Shown one piece after another: positions 26,718 to 35,002 of a stretch of 64,000 nt of DNA (position 1 is its first letter; the number at the start of each line of letters is the position of its first letter). The position numbers and the translations under genes were made by a program. The notes under the pieces are model-generated. The model was not told the DNA's origin. It saw only the letters and a list, made by a program, of their open reading frames with translations, and did no database searches. Origin of the DNA: Microlunatus sagamiharensis (GTDB taxonomy: Bacteria; Actinomycetota; Actinomycetes; Propionibacteriales; Propionibacteriaceae); the NCBI RefSeq assembly GCF_900105785.1, contig NZ_LT629799.1, positions 1,736,001-1,800,000 of the forward strand. The letters are read 5' to 3'.

Positions 26718-27412
26718 TCGTCGAGGCCGCGCAGCACGTCGTAGTCGACGAGGACGCAGGTCAGCCCGCGGTCCTCGGCCAGCGTCCGCGCCTGGCGCGT
26801 GATGCTCTGCGCGGCGAAGATCCCGCGCACCGGGGCGAGCAGGGCGTCGCGGTTCAGCAGCTCGCGGTAGCGCGTGAGCTGCTCGACGCCGTCGATCTCG
26901 CCGCGCCGCTTGATCTCGACGATCACGTACGCGTCGTCCGCGTCGCGGCACAGCAGGTCGACCGGACCGACCGGGGTCGGGTGCTCGCGACGGACCAGCG
27001 TCAGCCCCGGCGCGATGCTGCCCGGGTGCTCCGCGAGCAGCGCCTGCAGGTGGGCCTCGACGCCGTCCTTGACCAGGCCCGGGTCGACCCCGAGGTCGTG
27101 GGAGGAGTCGCTGAACACCTCCCCGATCGAGATCTGCAGCGTGTCGCCGTCGCGACCCCGGACCTCCCAGACCGCCGTCAGGGGCTCGGCCACCGCGGCG
27201 GCGTCCGGCAGCGGCTCGGGGACCGGCGGGGCGGGGCGCTCGGTGAGCGTGCACGGCGGGCTCATCCAGTTGAGCGGCTTGTACGCGCGGTCGTCGGCGT
27301 GGATCGACACCGACCCGTCGGCCTTGACGAGGATGAGGCGGGTGGCCATCGGCAGGTGCGCGGTCAGCCGCCCCGCGTAGTCGACCTGGCACCGGGCGAT
27401 CAGCAGACGCAC
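26696..27412 (-). CDS. nucS: Mismatch-specific endonuclease NucS/EndoMS
   Basis: The 238-residue enzyme cuts both strands at DNA mismatches and replaces MutS/MutL in many actinobacteria. It has an N-terminal beta-sandwich DNA-binding domain (1-95) and a RecB-like nuclease domain with D152 (GPVDLLCRD), E166 and K168 (VIVEIKRRG) and Q178 (EQLTRYRE). The C-terminus ends G-S-R-L-F, the sliding-clamp-binding tail. The GTG start is six bases from a TAGGGT box, so the mRNA is probably leaderless. It is divergent from a small zinc-ribbon gene. Its presence is a taxonomic hint for Actinomycetota. Confidence 0.95.
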   Translation of the reverse strand: MRLLIARCQVDYAGRLTAHLPMATRLILVKADGSVSIHADDRAYKPLNWMSPPCTLTERPAPPVPEPLPDAAAVAEPLTAVWEVRGRDGDTLQISIGEVFSDSSHDLGVDPGLVKDGVEAHLQALLAEHPGSIAPGLTLVRREHPTPVGPVDLLCRDADDAYVIVEIKRRGEIDGVEQLTRYRELLNRDALLAPVRGIFAAQSITRQARTLAEDRGLTCVLVDYDVLRGLDDPGSRLF

Positions 27413-27424
27413 CGCGCCACCCTA
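27413..27424 (-). promoter_or_regulatory. Leaderless promoter of nucS
   Basis: The minus strand reads TAGGGT at 27424-27419, six bases before the GTG at 27412, and there is no ribosome-binding site between. This is the same box and spacing as at glgP and the adenosyltransferase gene. Confidence 0.6.
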
Positions 27425-27451
27425 GTGGTGCGCGCCTGGAACACTGGTCGC

Positions 27452-27727
27452 GTGGCCCGCCGACCCAGCAAGCACCTGCGTGCCGCACGACCGCTCTCGG
27501 CCGGGCACGCGGCCTCGGAGACCAAGGCCGACGGCGCATGGGTGGTGCGCAGCGTGCCGGGCGCCCGGGCCACCAAGGAGTACCGCTGCCCCGGCTGCCA
27601 GCAGGTCGTCCTCCCCGGCACGCCGCACGTCGTGGCCTGGCCCGCGGAGGGCTCCTCCTGGGCGGTGACCAGCCCGCTGGAGGAGCGCCGGCACTGGCAC
27701 ACCGGCTGCTGGCAGCGGCGCCCGTGA
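27452..27727 (+). CDS. Small zinc-ribbon-like protein
   Basis: The 91-residue basic protein has one Cys pair (YRCPGCQQ) and a later RRHWHTGCW segment, together giving a possible Zn site with C-x2-C and H-x2-C. The N-terminus is rich in Arg and Lys (ARRPSKHLRAARPL). Homologues in actinobacteria are often labelled ATP/GTP-binding without evidence; I see no P-loop. GTG 27452 is six bases after AACACT, consistent with leaderless transcription divergent from nucS. Its stop overlaps the start of the hydrolase gene (GTGA), so both are coupled. Confidence 0.65.
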   Translation: MARRPSKHLRAARPLSAGHAASETKADGAWVVRSVPGARATKEYRCPGCQQVVLPGTPHVVAWPAEGSSWAVTSPLEERRHWHTGCWQRRP

Positions 27728-28542
27728 GCCCGGTCCGGACGGCGCAGGACAGCGGCCTGGCGAGCACCACCTACGGCGAGACCGGTCCGCGGCTGGTGCT
27801 GCTGCACGGTCTCTTCGGCCAGGGCCGCAACTTCACCCAGGTCGCCAAGGCGCTCGCCGCCGACGCCCGTGTGACGCTGCTCGACCTACCCGACCACGGC
27901 CGCTCGCCGTGGTCGGACCGCTTCTCCTACCCCGCCGTCGCCGACCAGGTGGCCGACCACCTCGCCGCGCTGGCCCCCGGCGAGAGCTGGACGGTGGTCG
28001 GGCACTCCATGGGCGGCAAGGTCGCGATGCTCGTCGCCCTGCGCCACCCCGCGCTGGTCGAACGGCTCTGCGTGGTCGACATCGCCCCTCAGACGAGCGA
28101 CGGGGTGAGCGGGTTCGGCACCTACGTCGAGGCCATGCGCGCCGTCGACCTCGCCACGCTCACCGACCGCGCGGGCGCCGAGGCCGTCGTCACCGAGCGC
28201 GTCCCGGACCGCGCGGTGCGCGGCTTCCTGCTGCAGAACCTGCGCCGCGAGGGCAGCGGCGAGGGCGCCCGGTGGCGCTGGCAGATGAACCTCGACCTGC
28301 TGGGCGACAGCCTCCCCGAGATCGCCGCGTGGCCGGACGGGCCGCTCGGGACGTACGAGGGCCCGGTGCTCTGGCTGGCGGGCGCGACCTCGCCCTACGT
28401 CCAGCCGTCCTCGGCGCCCGCGATGCGGGCCCTGTTCCCCCGCGTCCGGCTCGTCCGCGTCAAGGGCGCGGGCCACTGGGTGCACGCCGACCAGCCCGCG
28501 GTGTTCGTGTCCGCGCTGCGCCGGTTGATGGAGGCGGGGTGA
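27724..28542 (+). CDS. Alpha/beta-fold hydrolase
   Basis: The 272-residue protein has the alpha/beta hydrolase core: LVLLHGLFGQGRNF forms the oxyanion region, S95 in VVGHSMGG is the nucleophile, and the His of GAGHWVHADQP is the catalytic base. It resembles the YbfF/esterase group by the LPDHGRSPW segment. The GTG start overlaps the preceding zinc-ribbon gene. The substrate is unknown. The downstream small membrane gene starts 79 bases later with its own ribosome-binding site. Confidence 0.85.
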   Translation: MSPVRTAQDSGLASTTYGETGPRLVLLHGLFGQGRNFTQVAKALAADARVTLLDLPDHGRSPWSDRFSYPAVADQVADHLAALAPGESWTVVGHSMGGKVAMLVALRHPALVERLCVVDIAPQTSDGVSGFGTYVEAMRAVDLATLTDRAGAEAVVTERVPDRAVRGFLLQNLRREGSGEGARWRWQMNLDLLGDSLPEIAAWPDGPLGTYEGPVLWLAGATSPYVQPSSAPAMRALFPRVRLVRVKGAGHWVHADQPAVFVSALRRLMEAG

Positions 28543-28621
28543 AGCAACACCCACCGTCCGGGACGCAACTGATCGGCGCCGGCCGGTGGAAACCTGGTCA
28601 CGACGAGCCGAGGAGGCCCGG

Positions 28622-28846
28622 GTGCACGACCTGATCGTCACGCTGCTGACGCTGGTGCCGCTGGACGCGACGCCGGGGGTCCAGGAGCCCGTCTCCCCGG
28701 CGGGGCGGGGCAACGGCTTCGCGGCCTCGATCCTCGGCGGCTTCTTCGGCCTCGGCCTGATCATCGTGGCCGCGGTCTTCGTCTCGCTGAAGCCCAAGCG
28801 GCACGACCCCCGCGACACCCCGCCGCCGCGGGAGCGCCCCCGCTGA
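28622..28846 (+). CDS. Small single-pass membrane protein (74 aa)
   Basis: The product has one hydrophobic segment near the N-terminus (LIVTLLTLVPL) and a second, longer one (ILGGFFGLGLIIVAAVFVSL), followed by a basic Pro-rich tail ending P-P-P-R-E-R-P-R. I start at GTG 28622 because GAGGAGG ends 4 bases upstream; a GTG at 28586 in the same frame lacks such a site. It is probably anchored in the membrane with the tail in the cytosol. No family is recognised. It converges on the cyclophilin gene, 21 bases away. Confidence 0.55.
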   Translation: MHDLIVTLLTLVPLDATPGVQEPVSPAGRGNGFAASILGGFFGLGLIIVAAVFVSLKPKRHDPRDTPPPRERPR

Positions 28847-28867
28847 GCCCCGCGCCCGGGACCGCGC

Positions 28868-29596
28868 TCAGGACTCCTTGGTGATGCTCTTGACCTCGGC
28901 CGGGCTGTTCGGCTTCCCGCCGCCGCTCGCGCCGGAGCTGCCGTCCTGGCCCTGCGAGGCGATGCCCGCGACGACCTCGCGCGACTTCTCGTCGAAGGAG
29001 CCGAAGACGGTGTAGCTGGGCGGCAGCGGCGAGGTGTCGTAGACCATGAAGAACTGCGAGCCGTTGGTGTTCGGCCCGGCGTTGGCCATCGCGAGCGTCC
29101 CGCGCCCGTACGTCTCGGTGCCGTCGACCTCGTCGGGGAACGAGTAGCCCGGTCCCCCGCTGCCGGTCCCGGTCGGGTCGCCGCACTGGAGGACGAAGAT
29201 GCCCGAGTCGACCAGGCGGTGGCAGCGGGTGTCGTCGAAGTACTTCTGCGCCACCAGCGACTCGAAGGAGTGGACGGTGCAGGGCGCCTTGGCCCGGTCG
29301 AGCTTGAGCGTGACGTCGCCCTCGGTGAGGTGCATGACGTAGCTGACGGTGCCGCTGCTGGCGATGTCGGTGGTCGTGGGCGGCTGCACCGGGCGGGCGG
29401 CCTCACCGGTGACGGTGTACTCGCAGGCGCTGTCGGAGGGCCCGGACTGGTCCGGCTCGACCGAGGAGGCACCGGGGGTCGGGGCGGCCGAGGAGGCGCT
29501 CCCGGGGGCGGGCTCGGGGACCGTCCCGCAGGCCGGGAGGAGCAGCAGGGGCAGACCGAGGAGGGCGGGGGGCACGAGGGCGCGTCGGCTCAGCAC
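28868..29596 (-). CDS. Cyclophilin-type peptidyl-prolyl isomerase, lipoprotein
   Basis: The 242-residue protein has a lipoprotein signal with lipobox L-L-L-P-A-C, a Ser/Pro/Ala linker, and a cyclophilin domain: VTLKLDRAKAPCTVHSFESL, RCHRLVDSGIFVLQCGDPTGTG, then GRGTLAMANAGPNTNGSQFFM and YTVFGSF. These are the conserved substrate-pocket blocks, with F in IFVLQ replacing the more common F-x-I-Q form. It probably folds exported proteins at the outer face of the membrane. The GTG start is divergent from the cobalamin adenosyltransferase promoter. Confidence 0.88.
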   Translation of the reverse strand: MLSRRALVPPALLGLPLLLLPACGTVPEPAPGSASSAAPTPGASSVEPDQSGPSDSACEYTVTGEAARPVQPPTTTDIASSGTVSYVMHLTEGDVTLKLDRAKAPCTVHSFESLVAQKYFDDTRCHRLVDSGIFVLQCGDPTGTGSGGPGYSFPDEVDGTETYGRGTLAMANAGPNTNGSQFFMVYDTSPLPPSYTVFGSFDEKSREVVAGIASQGQDGSSGASGGGKPNSPAEVKSITKES

Positions 29597-29667
29597 CGGG
29601 CCAGGGTGCCACGCGGGGCTGTCCGTCCGGCGCCGACGAGCCGGGCGGCGGGTGCGGACGCCGTGCG

Positions 29668-29679
29668 TAGGGTGTGCTC
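29668..29679 (+). promoter_or_regulatory. Leaderless promoter of cobalamin adenosyltransferase gene
   Basis: TAGGGT at 29668-29673 precedes GTG 29680 by six bases, without a Shine-Dalgarno sequence. This spacing decides the start among three in-frame GTG codons (29674, 29680, 29686). Confidence 0.55.
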
Positions 29680-30291
29680 GTGGTCGTGCTCTCGAAGATC
29701 TACACCAAGACCGGCGACAGCGGCCGGACCCGCCTCACCGACATGAGCGAGGTCAGCAAGAACGACCTCCGGGTCGAGGCCTACGGCGACGTCGACGAGG
29801 CGAACGCCGCGATCGGCGTGGCCACGGCGACCGGCGGGCTGCCCGACGAGGTAGCCGCCGTCCTCGCCACTGTGCAGAACGAGATGTTCGACGTCGGCGC
29901 CGACCTGTCCAACCCGCTGCGACCGCTCGCCCCCGGCGACCGCGAGCCCCTGCGCGTCACCGACGCCTACGTCGAGCGGCTCGAGACGTGGTGCGACCGC
30001 TTCGGCGACGAGCTGCCGCCGCTGCGCTCGTTCATCCTCCCCGGCGGCTCGCCGGCCGCCGCGCAGCTGCACGTGGCGCGCACCGTGACCCGGCGGGCCG
30101 AGCGCGCCGGCTGGGCCGCCGCGGCGGCGTACGGCACCGAGGCGACGAGCGAGGGCGACGGCGGCGTGAACCCGGCCGCCCTGCTCTACCTCAACCGGCT
30201 GTCCGACCTGCTATTCATCCTCATCCGCGTCGTCAACGGCCCCGAGGGCGACATCCTCTGGGTGCCCGGCGGCGACCGGGTCCACCACTAG
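29680..30291 (+). CDS. Cob(I)alamin adenosyltransferase, PduO type
   Basis: The 203-residue enzyme transfers the adenosyl group of ATP to cobalamin, giving the cofactor of methylmalonyl-CoA mutase. The N-terminal IYTKTGDSGRTRL motif binds ATP, and RTVTRRAERAGW with LLYLNRLSDLLFILIR forms the rest of the active site. It is a trimeric, single-domain PduO protein of standard length. The product fits functionally with meaB and mce 6-8 kb upstream. Its TAG stop is shared with the CTA of the convergent next gene, so the two genes overlap at their ends. Confidence 0.92.
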   Translation: MVVLSKIYTKTGDSGRTRLTDMSEVSKNDLRVEAYGDVDEANAAIGVATATGGLPDEVAAVLATVQNEMFDVGADLSNPLRPLAPGDREPLRVTDAYVERLETWCDRFGDELPPLRSFILPGGSPAAAQLHVARTVTRRAERAGWAAAAAYGTEATSEGDGGVNPAALLYLNRLSDLLFILIRVVNGPEGDILWVPGGDRVHH

Positions 30292-30926
30292 GACCAGGAG
30301 AGCACGGCGCCGCGGGACCAGCAGCGGCCGAGGACTCGCGGCGGCCCCGCCGCGCCGACCAGGTGCAGGCCGACGAGGCTGTGCCCGGAGGCCGGCCGGT
30401 CCCCCAGCGTCGGCACCGCCGGCGCCACGCCGACGCCCTCCACCGATACCCAGGCCACCGGGCGTCCTCCCGCTGACTGCTCGAGAGCGGGCAGGAACGC
30501 CGGGCGCCGCTCCGGACGCAGCCGCGAGAGCGCCCAGGTCGTCAGGACGACGGCGAGGGCGTCGTCCGGCACCCTGACGAGGGCGGCAGCCAGGCCGGCG
30601 CCGAGGTCGCGCTCGACGGCCACGGCCTCCCGCGCGACGATCGCCGGGACGGGCGTCGCGGGCACACCCCGAGCGCCGACGACGCGGCTGCGCAGCCGTA
30701 CGGACGCCCCGGCACGGCCCAGCGAGCCCTGGCCGGCGTAGGTCGTCAGCACGTCGTCGAGGTGCAGGTTCGCCTCGGTGCCGGGCCGTCCGCCGGTCAC
30801 GTCGACCAGACCCACGCGACCCGCACCCGCCAGCCGGGCGGCCTCCGCCACGGCCGGCTGGAGCACCGCGCAGACCTGGCCGGCGGGCGTCGTCACCGCC
30901 ACGTCCCCGTTCCCACCCCGGTCCAC
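30288..30926 (-). CDS. Uncharacterised protein, DUF2332-like
   Basis: The 212-residue Ala/Val-rich protein resembles the C-terminal half of DUF2332 proteins: VRLRSRVVGARGVP, then LAVVLTTWALSRLRPERRPAFLPAL, RPVAWVSVEG and GHSLVGLHL. Full DUF2332 proteins are longer (over 300 residues), so this is a short variant or an N-terminally reduced one. The start codon (GTG 30926) is uncertain, and the coding character weakens before about residue 10. It overlaps the convergent adenosyltransferase gene by four bases. Function unknown. Confidence 0.5.
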   Translation of the reverse strand: MDRGGNGDVAVTTPAGQVCAVLQPAVAEAARLAGAGRVGLVDVTGGRPGTEANLHLDDVLTTYAGQGSLGRAGASVRLRSRVVGARGVPATPVPAIVAREAVAVERDLGAGLAAALVRVPDDALAVVLTTWALSRLRPERRPAFLPALEQSAGGRPVAWVSVEGVGVAPAVPTLGDRPASGHSLVGLHLVGAAGPPRVLGRCWSRGAVLSWS

Positions 30927-30964
30927 CCCTCCTGCTCGCCGGCCCCGCTGGCATCCTGGCCCGC

Positions 30965-31723
30965 ATGACGCGGGTCGGGACGGTCCAGGCGCTCTACCGC
31001 TACCCGGTGAAGTCGACCGCCGGGCAGGTGCTGGAGCTGGCCGAGGTGGACGTCCGCGGGCTGGTCCTCGACCGTACGTGGGCCGTGCGCACCGACGACG
31101 GCGAGCTCGGCAGCGGCAAGACCTCGCACCGCTTCCGCAAGCTCGACGGGCTGCTGCGCTGGCGCTCGGGGGTCTCGCGGGCCCCAGGTTCGGCCTCCGG
31201 CGAGCCGGGCGACGTCTGGCTTGAGGACCCCGACGGCCGCCGCTGGGGCGCGGGCGACCCGGGCGCGGACGAGGCGCTCAGCGCGGCGTTCAGGCGCTCG
31301 CTGCGGCTGCTCGGCGGGTCGAGGACCACCTACCACGACGACTCCGGGGTCCACCTCGTCACGACCTCGTCGCTGCGCCGGGCCGGCGCCCTGGCGGGGG
31401 GCGTGCTCGACGCGCGCCGGCTGCGGCCCAACCTCGTGCTCGCGACCGAGGGCGAGGGGTTCGTCGAGGACGGCTGGGAGGGCTCCGAGCTCGCGGTGGG
31501 ACCGGAGGTGGTCCTGCGCCTCGGCGAGCCGATGCCGCGCTGCGTCATGGTCGACCAGGCGCACGCCGACGTCGACGCGGGCCCTCGGGTGCTGAGGACG
31601 CTGGGTCGGGAGCACGCCACGCTCCTCGGGCTCAAGGCCGAGGTCGTGCGCGGCGGCACGCTCCGGGTGGGCGACGAGGCCCGGCTGCGGGTCAGCCGCG
31701 CAGCCGGGCCACCAGCCCCGTGA
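30965..31723 (+). CDS. MOSC domain-containing protein
   Basis: The 252-residue protein begins with the MOSC_N beta-barrel (VQALYRYPVKSTAGQVLELAEVDVRGLVLDRTWAV) and continues into a MOSC domain. The conserved Cys is in PMPRCVMV, the position that carries sulfur or binds molybdenum cofactor in mARC/YcbX-like proteins. It may therefore be a molybdenum-dependent reductase component. ATG 30965 lies 7 bases after CATCCT, perhaps another leaderless start. Its 3' end overlaps the convergent membrane-protein gene by 32 bases. Confidence 0.8.
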   Translation: MTRVGTVQALYRYPVKSTAGQVLELAEVDVRGLVLDRTWAVRTDDGELGSGKTSHRFRKLDGLLRWRSGVSRAPGSASGEPGDVWLEDPDGRRWGAGDPGADEALSAAFRRSLRLLGGSRTTYHDDSGVHLVTTSSLRRAGALAGGVLDARRLRPNLVLATEGEGFVEDGWEGSELAVGPEVVLRLGEPMPRCVMVDQAHADVDAGPRVLRTLGREHATLLGLKAEVVRGGTLRVGDEARLRVSRAAGPPAP

Positions 31724-32132
31724 CCCACGGGACGAAGGCGCGGCCCTGCTGCAGCGCCGCGTCCGCCGCGACGAGCAGCGGGTAGAGCGAGACCACCAGG
31801 GTCACCAGCACGGCCACGACGGCGAGGGCCCAGGCCACCGGGGTGCTCCAGGTCCGGAACAGGCCCACGCCGAGGGCCAGGACGACGAGCAGGCCCAGCA
31901 CGCCGACCAGGATGATCCGCCCGACCGGGACGTCGAGCGCGCCGGCCGACGCGGCGTCGGCGGAGCCGATGGTGCCCAGCACCGGGGCCAGCACCGCGCC
32001 GAGCACGAGCAGCACGCCGAGCACGGCGACGACCAGCGCGGCGCGGACGCCGGTGGGACGGGCGGAGCCTCGGGTCGAGGAGAAGCGAGCGGGCACGGCG
32101 ACCTCCTGGGGGCGACGGGTACGAGCTGTCAC
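31692..32132 (-). CDS. Uncharacterised membrane protein
   Basis: The 146-residue product has an Arg-rich N-terminus and three hydrophobic segments (about 29-52, 70-90 and 98-122), with a short loop (GSADAASAGALDVPVG) between the first two. No catalytic motif is present. The C-terminal coding region overlaps the end of the MOSC gene on the opposite strand by 32 bases. The start could be GTG 32132 or a GTG 12 codons further in. It is divergent from the secreted excalibur protein gene. Confidence 0.6.
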   Translation of the reverse strand: MTARTRRPQEVAVPARFSSTRGSARPTGVRAALVVAVLGVLLVLGAVLAPVLGTIGSADAASAGALDVPVGRIILVGVLGLLVVLALGVGLFRTWSTPVAWALAVVAVLVTLVVSLYPLLVAADAALQQGRAFVPWVTGLVARLRG

Positions 32133-32263
32133 CGGTCAGGACGCCACGAGCGCCCGGACCATCACGCCGTCGCACCACGACGGGCCGCGGAACCGCTACG
32201 GTTCGCTCGACCTCCGGGGGAGTCGTGGCCCCTGGCTGCCCCCGAACCGCCAGGAGCCCGCCC
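32133..32263. promoter_or_regulatory. Divergent intergenic region with palindrome
   Basis: TACGGT at 32197-32202 is a candidate -10 for the secreted protein gene and lies within the palindrome GAACCG-CTA-CGGTTC (32190-32204), which could be an operator. The 7-base spacing of GAAC/GTTC excludes a standard LexA box. CAGGAG at 32251 is the ribosome-binding site. Confidence 0.3.
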
Positions 32264-33955
32264 GTGCCCGCGCGTCCCCGCTCGTCCCTCGCCCTCGTCC
32301 GCCCCGTCGCGGCCCTCGTCACGGCGCTGCTCGTCGGCGGGGTCGCCCTCACCGCGCCGGCCGCGGCCGACGAGACCGCGGGCCCGGCGCTGACGCTCTC
32401 CGTGACCGCCGACGGCCTCGCCGCCGGGGGCTCCGCCGACGAGCCCGCCGTGCTCGGCACGAGCCCCGCCTCCGCCGCCCTCTCGGTGGTCGTCACCAAC
32501 ACCGGCACCGAGGCCGTCTCCGGTCTCGACGTCTCGACGACCGTGGTGAGGAACGGGTCGGTCGGCGAGCCGGTCTGCGACCAGGACCGGTCGGCCGTGG
32601 TCGAGCCCGGCGCCGTCGTCCGGTGCGCCGTGACGGTCTCGGGGGTCGTCGCCGGCCGCCTCCACGAGGACATCAGCACCGCGACGGCCCGGACGGTCCC
32701 GGGTGACGCCGAGGTCTCCGCGGTGACCCCCTTCTACGCGACGTCGGTCGACGGCTCGGTCACCGTCGGCGACCGCGTCTGGCTCGACTCCGACGGCGAC
32801 GGGCGCCAGGACGACGGCGAGCCGGGCCTGGCCGGGGTCCGGCTCACGGTGACCGGCCCGGACGGGCTCGCGGTGCCCGTCGTCGACGCCCTCGGTCAGG
32901 TCCGGGGGCCGCAGACGACCGCACCGGACGGCACATACGCCTTCACCGGGCTGGCACCGCTGCCCGACGGCGGCCGCTACACCGTCGCCGTCGACCCCAC
33001 GTCCACGACGCTGGACGGCCTGGTGCCGACCCTCAGCGGCGTCGGCGACCCGTCGTCGGACTCCTCGACCGGCTCCGCCACGTCGTCCGCGCTGGAACCT
33101 GGCGCGCAGGACCTCAGCCTGGACTTCGGCTTCGTCCCCTCCCCCGTGACGCCCCCGCCGCCCGCCATGGCCACCGTGGCCCTCACCGTCGACGCGTCGC
33201 CGGAACCGGCCGTCGTCGGCACGACGATCACCGTCAAGGGCACGGTCCGGCGCGCCGGGAAGGCGTTCGCGGCCACGACGGTCCCTGAGCACGCCGACGA
33301 CGGCTCCGCGTCGTGGACGAAGGTCGCGACCGTGAGGAGCAGCACCAAGGGCACGCTGTCGGCCACGACCAAGGCGGTCCGGACAGGTAGCTACCGCCTC
33401 CGGTACGCCGGGGACCCGACGACCGAGGCGGGCGTCTCCCCCGCCGACCACGTCGAGGTGCGACTCGCGGTCGTCCGCCTGACCATCAGCGCGCCGTCGT
33501 CGGTGACGAAGGGCAGGGCGGTCAAGGTCACCGGCAGCATCAAGCGCGAGGGGAAGGGCTACAAGGCGGGGACGACCCTCGAGTTCCGCGGCTCCGGCGA
33601 CGACGGCTGGCGCCGGGTCAAGGCCGTGAGGAGCAGCAGCAAGGGCGCGCTCTCGGTCTCGGTCACCCCGAGCGGGTCGGGCGACTACCGCTACCGGTAC
33701 GCCGGCAGCACCACCACGGGCGCCGCGACCTCCGGCGCCGACCACGTGGTCGTCAAGCCGAAGCCCCCGGCCAAGCCGAAGCCGAAGACGTACAAGAACT
33801 GCACGGCCCTGACCAAGGTCTACCCGCACGGCGTCGGCCGGTCGGGGGCCAAGGACAAGGGCGGCGACGTCACCGACTTCGTCCGCGACACCAAGACCTA
33901 CGACCTCAACAAGAAGAGCGACCGCGACAAGGACGGCATCGCCTGCGAGCGGTGA
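32264..33955 (+). CDS. Secreted multidomain protein with Ig-like repeats and excalibur domain
   Basis: The 563-residue protein starts at GTG 32264, 7 bases after CAGGAG. It has a signal peptide with cleavage likely after A-P-A-A-A. An N-terminal beta domain is followed by an SdrD B-like domain (GDRVWLDSDGDGRQDDGEPGLAGV) with a calcium-binding pattern. Two homologous Ig-like repeats follow, each with a T-I-x-V-K-G or V-K-V-T-G-S strand and an S-S-S/T-K-G turn. A Lys/Pro linker (KPKPPAKPKPKTYKN) leads to a C-terminal excalibur domain ending DRDKDGIACER. There is no LPXTG anchor, so it is exported or bound non-covalently. Role probably cell-surface; substrate unknown. Confidence 0.8.
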   Translation: MPARPRSSLALVRPVAALVTALLVGGVALTAPAAADETAGPALTLSVTADGLAAGGSADEPAVLGTSPASAALSVVVTNTGTEAVSGLDVSTTVVRNGSVGEPVCDQDRSAVVEPGAVVRCAVTVSGVVAGRLHEDISTATARTVPGDAEVSAVTPFYATSVDGSVTVGDRVWLDSDGDGRQDDGEPGLAGVRLTVTGPDGLAVPVVDALGQVRGPQTTAPDGTYAFTGLAPLPDGGRYTVAVDPTSTTLDGLVPTLSGVGDPSSDSSTGSATSSALEPGAQDLSLDFGFVPSPVTPPPPAMATVALTVDASPEPAVVGTTITVKGTVRRAGKAFAATTVPEHADDGSASWTKVATVRSSTKGTLSATTKAVRTGSYRLRYAGDPTTEAGVSPADHVEVRLAVVRLTISAPSSVTKGRAVKVTGSIKREGKGYKAGTTLEFRGSGDDGWRRVKAVRSSSKGALSVSVTPSGSGDYRYRYAGSTTTGAATSGADHVVVKPKPPAKPKPKTYKNCTALTKVYPHGVGRSGAKDKGGDVTDFVRDTKTYDLNKKSDRDKDGIACER

Positions 33956-33961
33956 CCTACG

Positions 33962-33986
33962 GGCCCGGCGGTCGTCTCGCCGGGCC
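33962..33986. terminator. Bidirectional hairpin terminator
   Basis: GGCCCGGCG and CGCCGGGCC form a 9-bp stem with a 7-base loop between the convergent ends of the excalibur gene and the Asp23 locus. Confidence 0.7.
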
Positions 33987-33993
33987 GCGGGCC

Positions 33994-34389
33994 TCAGGCC
34001 CCGACGTCGACCGCGAGCACGCTGATCTCGACCGTGCCGGGCACGAAGCCGTGCCGGGTCACGAGGTCGACGAGCTGGGCGTGCAGCTCGATGAGCGAGG
34101 CCCGGGCCTGGTGGGTGTTGCGCGTCGCGACGTTGACGTCGAGGTCGACGACGCGGCCGTGGACCGACAGGGCGACACCGTCGAGACCCGTGCGCCGACC
34201 ACGCCCGAGGGCGCCGAGCAGCGTCGGTTCGAGCCGCAGGATCCCGGGGTGCGCGAGGACCAGACGACCGACGTGCTCGTGCAGCGCGTCGACCGGGTCC
34301 CCGACCGCGCCGACCACGGCCGGGGCGCTCGCGCCACGACCGGCCGCGCCCTCGGCCCGGAGGGGCAGGGGCTCGGAGACCTCAGACAC
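33994..34389 (-). CDS. Short Asp23/Gls24-like protein, regulatory set 1
   Basis: The 131-residue protein lacks a membrane segment. Its middle (ILRLEPTLLGALGR) and end (VVDLDVNVATRN ... GTVEISVLAVDVG) resemble the Asp23/Gls24 fold, with alternating strands and a helix, but it is shorter and more diverged than the Asp23 proteins of the modules. GTG 34389 overlaps the end of the zinc-finger/Asp23 gene by 8 bases, so translation is coupled. A homologue in the same position (39693) shares the R-L-E-P-T-L motif. The role is unknown; it may modulate the anti-sigma protein. Confidence 0.6.
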   Translation of the reverse strand: MSEVSEPLPLRAEGAAGRGASAPAVVGAVGDPVDALHEHVGRLVLAHPGILRLEPTLLGALGRGRRTGLDGVALSVHGRVVDLDVNVATRNTHQARASLIELHAQLVDLVTRHGFVPGTVEISVLAVDVGA

Positions 34390-35002
34390 CGTGCACGTCC
34401 TCGACGACGATGTCCACACCGATCACGTTCATGCCGACCTCTCGCTCGACCACGGCGACCACCGCCCGCCGCACCTCTTCGGACAACAAGGGTATGGACA
34501 CGCCCGGGCCGATGCTGATCCGCAGCGAGACCCGGACGTCGGACGGCACCCGGGCCGCCTCGGTGGAGATGTCGGTCGAGGTGCCCGGGTCGGGCGCGGG
34601 CTCCTCGACGACCTCGACGCTGCAGCGGCGCACCTGGAGGCCGCCGAGCGCGTCCCCGGTGCGGCGGACGACGGCGGCCACGGCCTGCTCGCTCACCGTG
34701 AGGTCGGCGGTCACCTCGCCGGCGACCGGCTTGCTCAGCGGGAGCCGGCGGCTGCGCCGCGCCTCCGACCGGGCCACCTCGAGGATCCGGTCGACCACCA
34801 GCGGCCCCGGCTGGAGCTCGGGGTCGACGTCGTCGGCCGCACGCAGGTCGGCGGTGGCCCGTTCCAGCTCCTGGAGGCTGGCGCGGGCAGGCCCGCAGAA
34901 GGGGCACTCCTGCTCGTGAGCGGTCGGCGGCCGGTCGACGTTGGCCCAGACATCGTCGATGTCGCGACCGCACCCGAGCTGCGTCGAGCTGCTCACCGCC
35001 AT
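34382..35002 (-). CDS. Zinc-finger anti-sigma / Asp23 fusion protein 1
   Basis: The 206-residue protein combines two parts. The N-terminus has C11 in CGRDIDDVW and H29-x3-C33-x2-C36 (AHEQECPFC), the zinc-associated anti-sigma (ZAS) signature. The C-terminal part (about 95-206) has the Asp23/Gls24 pattern: ADLTVSEQAVAAVVRRTG, then RVSLRISIGPGVSIPLLSEEVRRAVVAVVE, then V-I-G-V-D-I-V-V-E-D-V. There is no membrane helix, so it is cytosolic. It overlaps the ECF sigma gene by 10 bases, which strongly suggests a sigma/anti-sigma pair. A second copy lies at 40061. The fusion suggests that the state of Asp23 assembly controls sigma release; this is inference. Confidence 0.7.
   Translation of the reverse strand: MAVSSSTQLGCGRDIDDVWANVDRPPTAHEQECPFCGPARASLQELERATADLRAADDVDPELQPGPLVVDRILEVARSEARRSRRLPLSKPVAGEVTADLTVSEQAVAAVVRRTGDALGGLQVRRCSVEVVEEPAPDPGTSTDISTEAARVPSDVRVSLRISIGPGVSIPLLSEEVRRAVVAVVEREVGMNVIGVDIVVEDVHGV

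Noticed and set aside
32190-32204. GAAC...GTTC palindrome as a possible LexA/SOS box
   Set aside because: The half-sites are seven bases apart instead of four, so it does not fit the actinobacterial SOS box.
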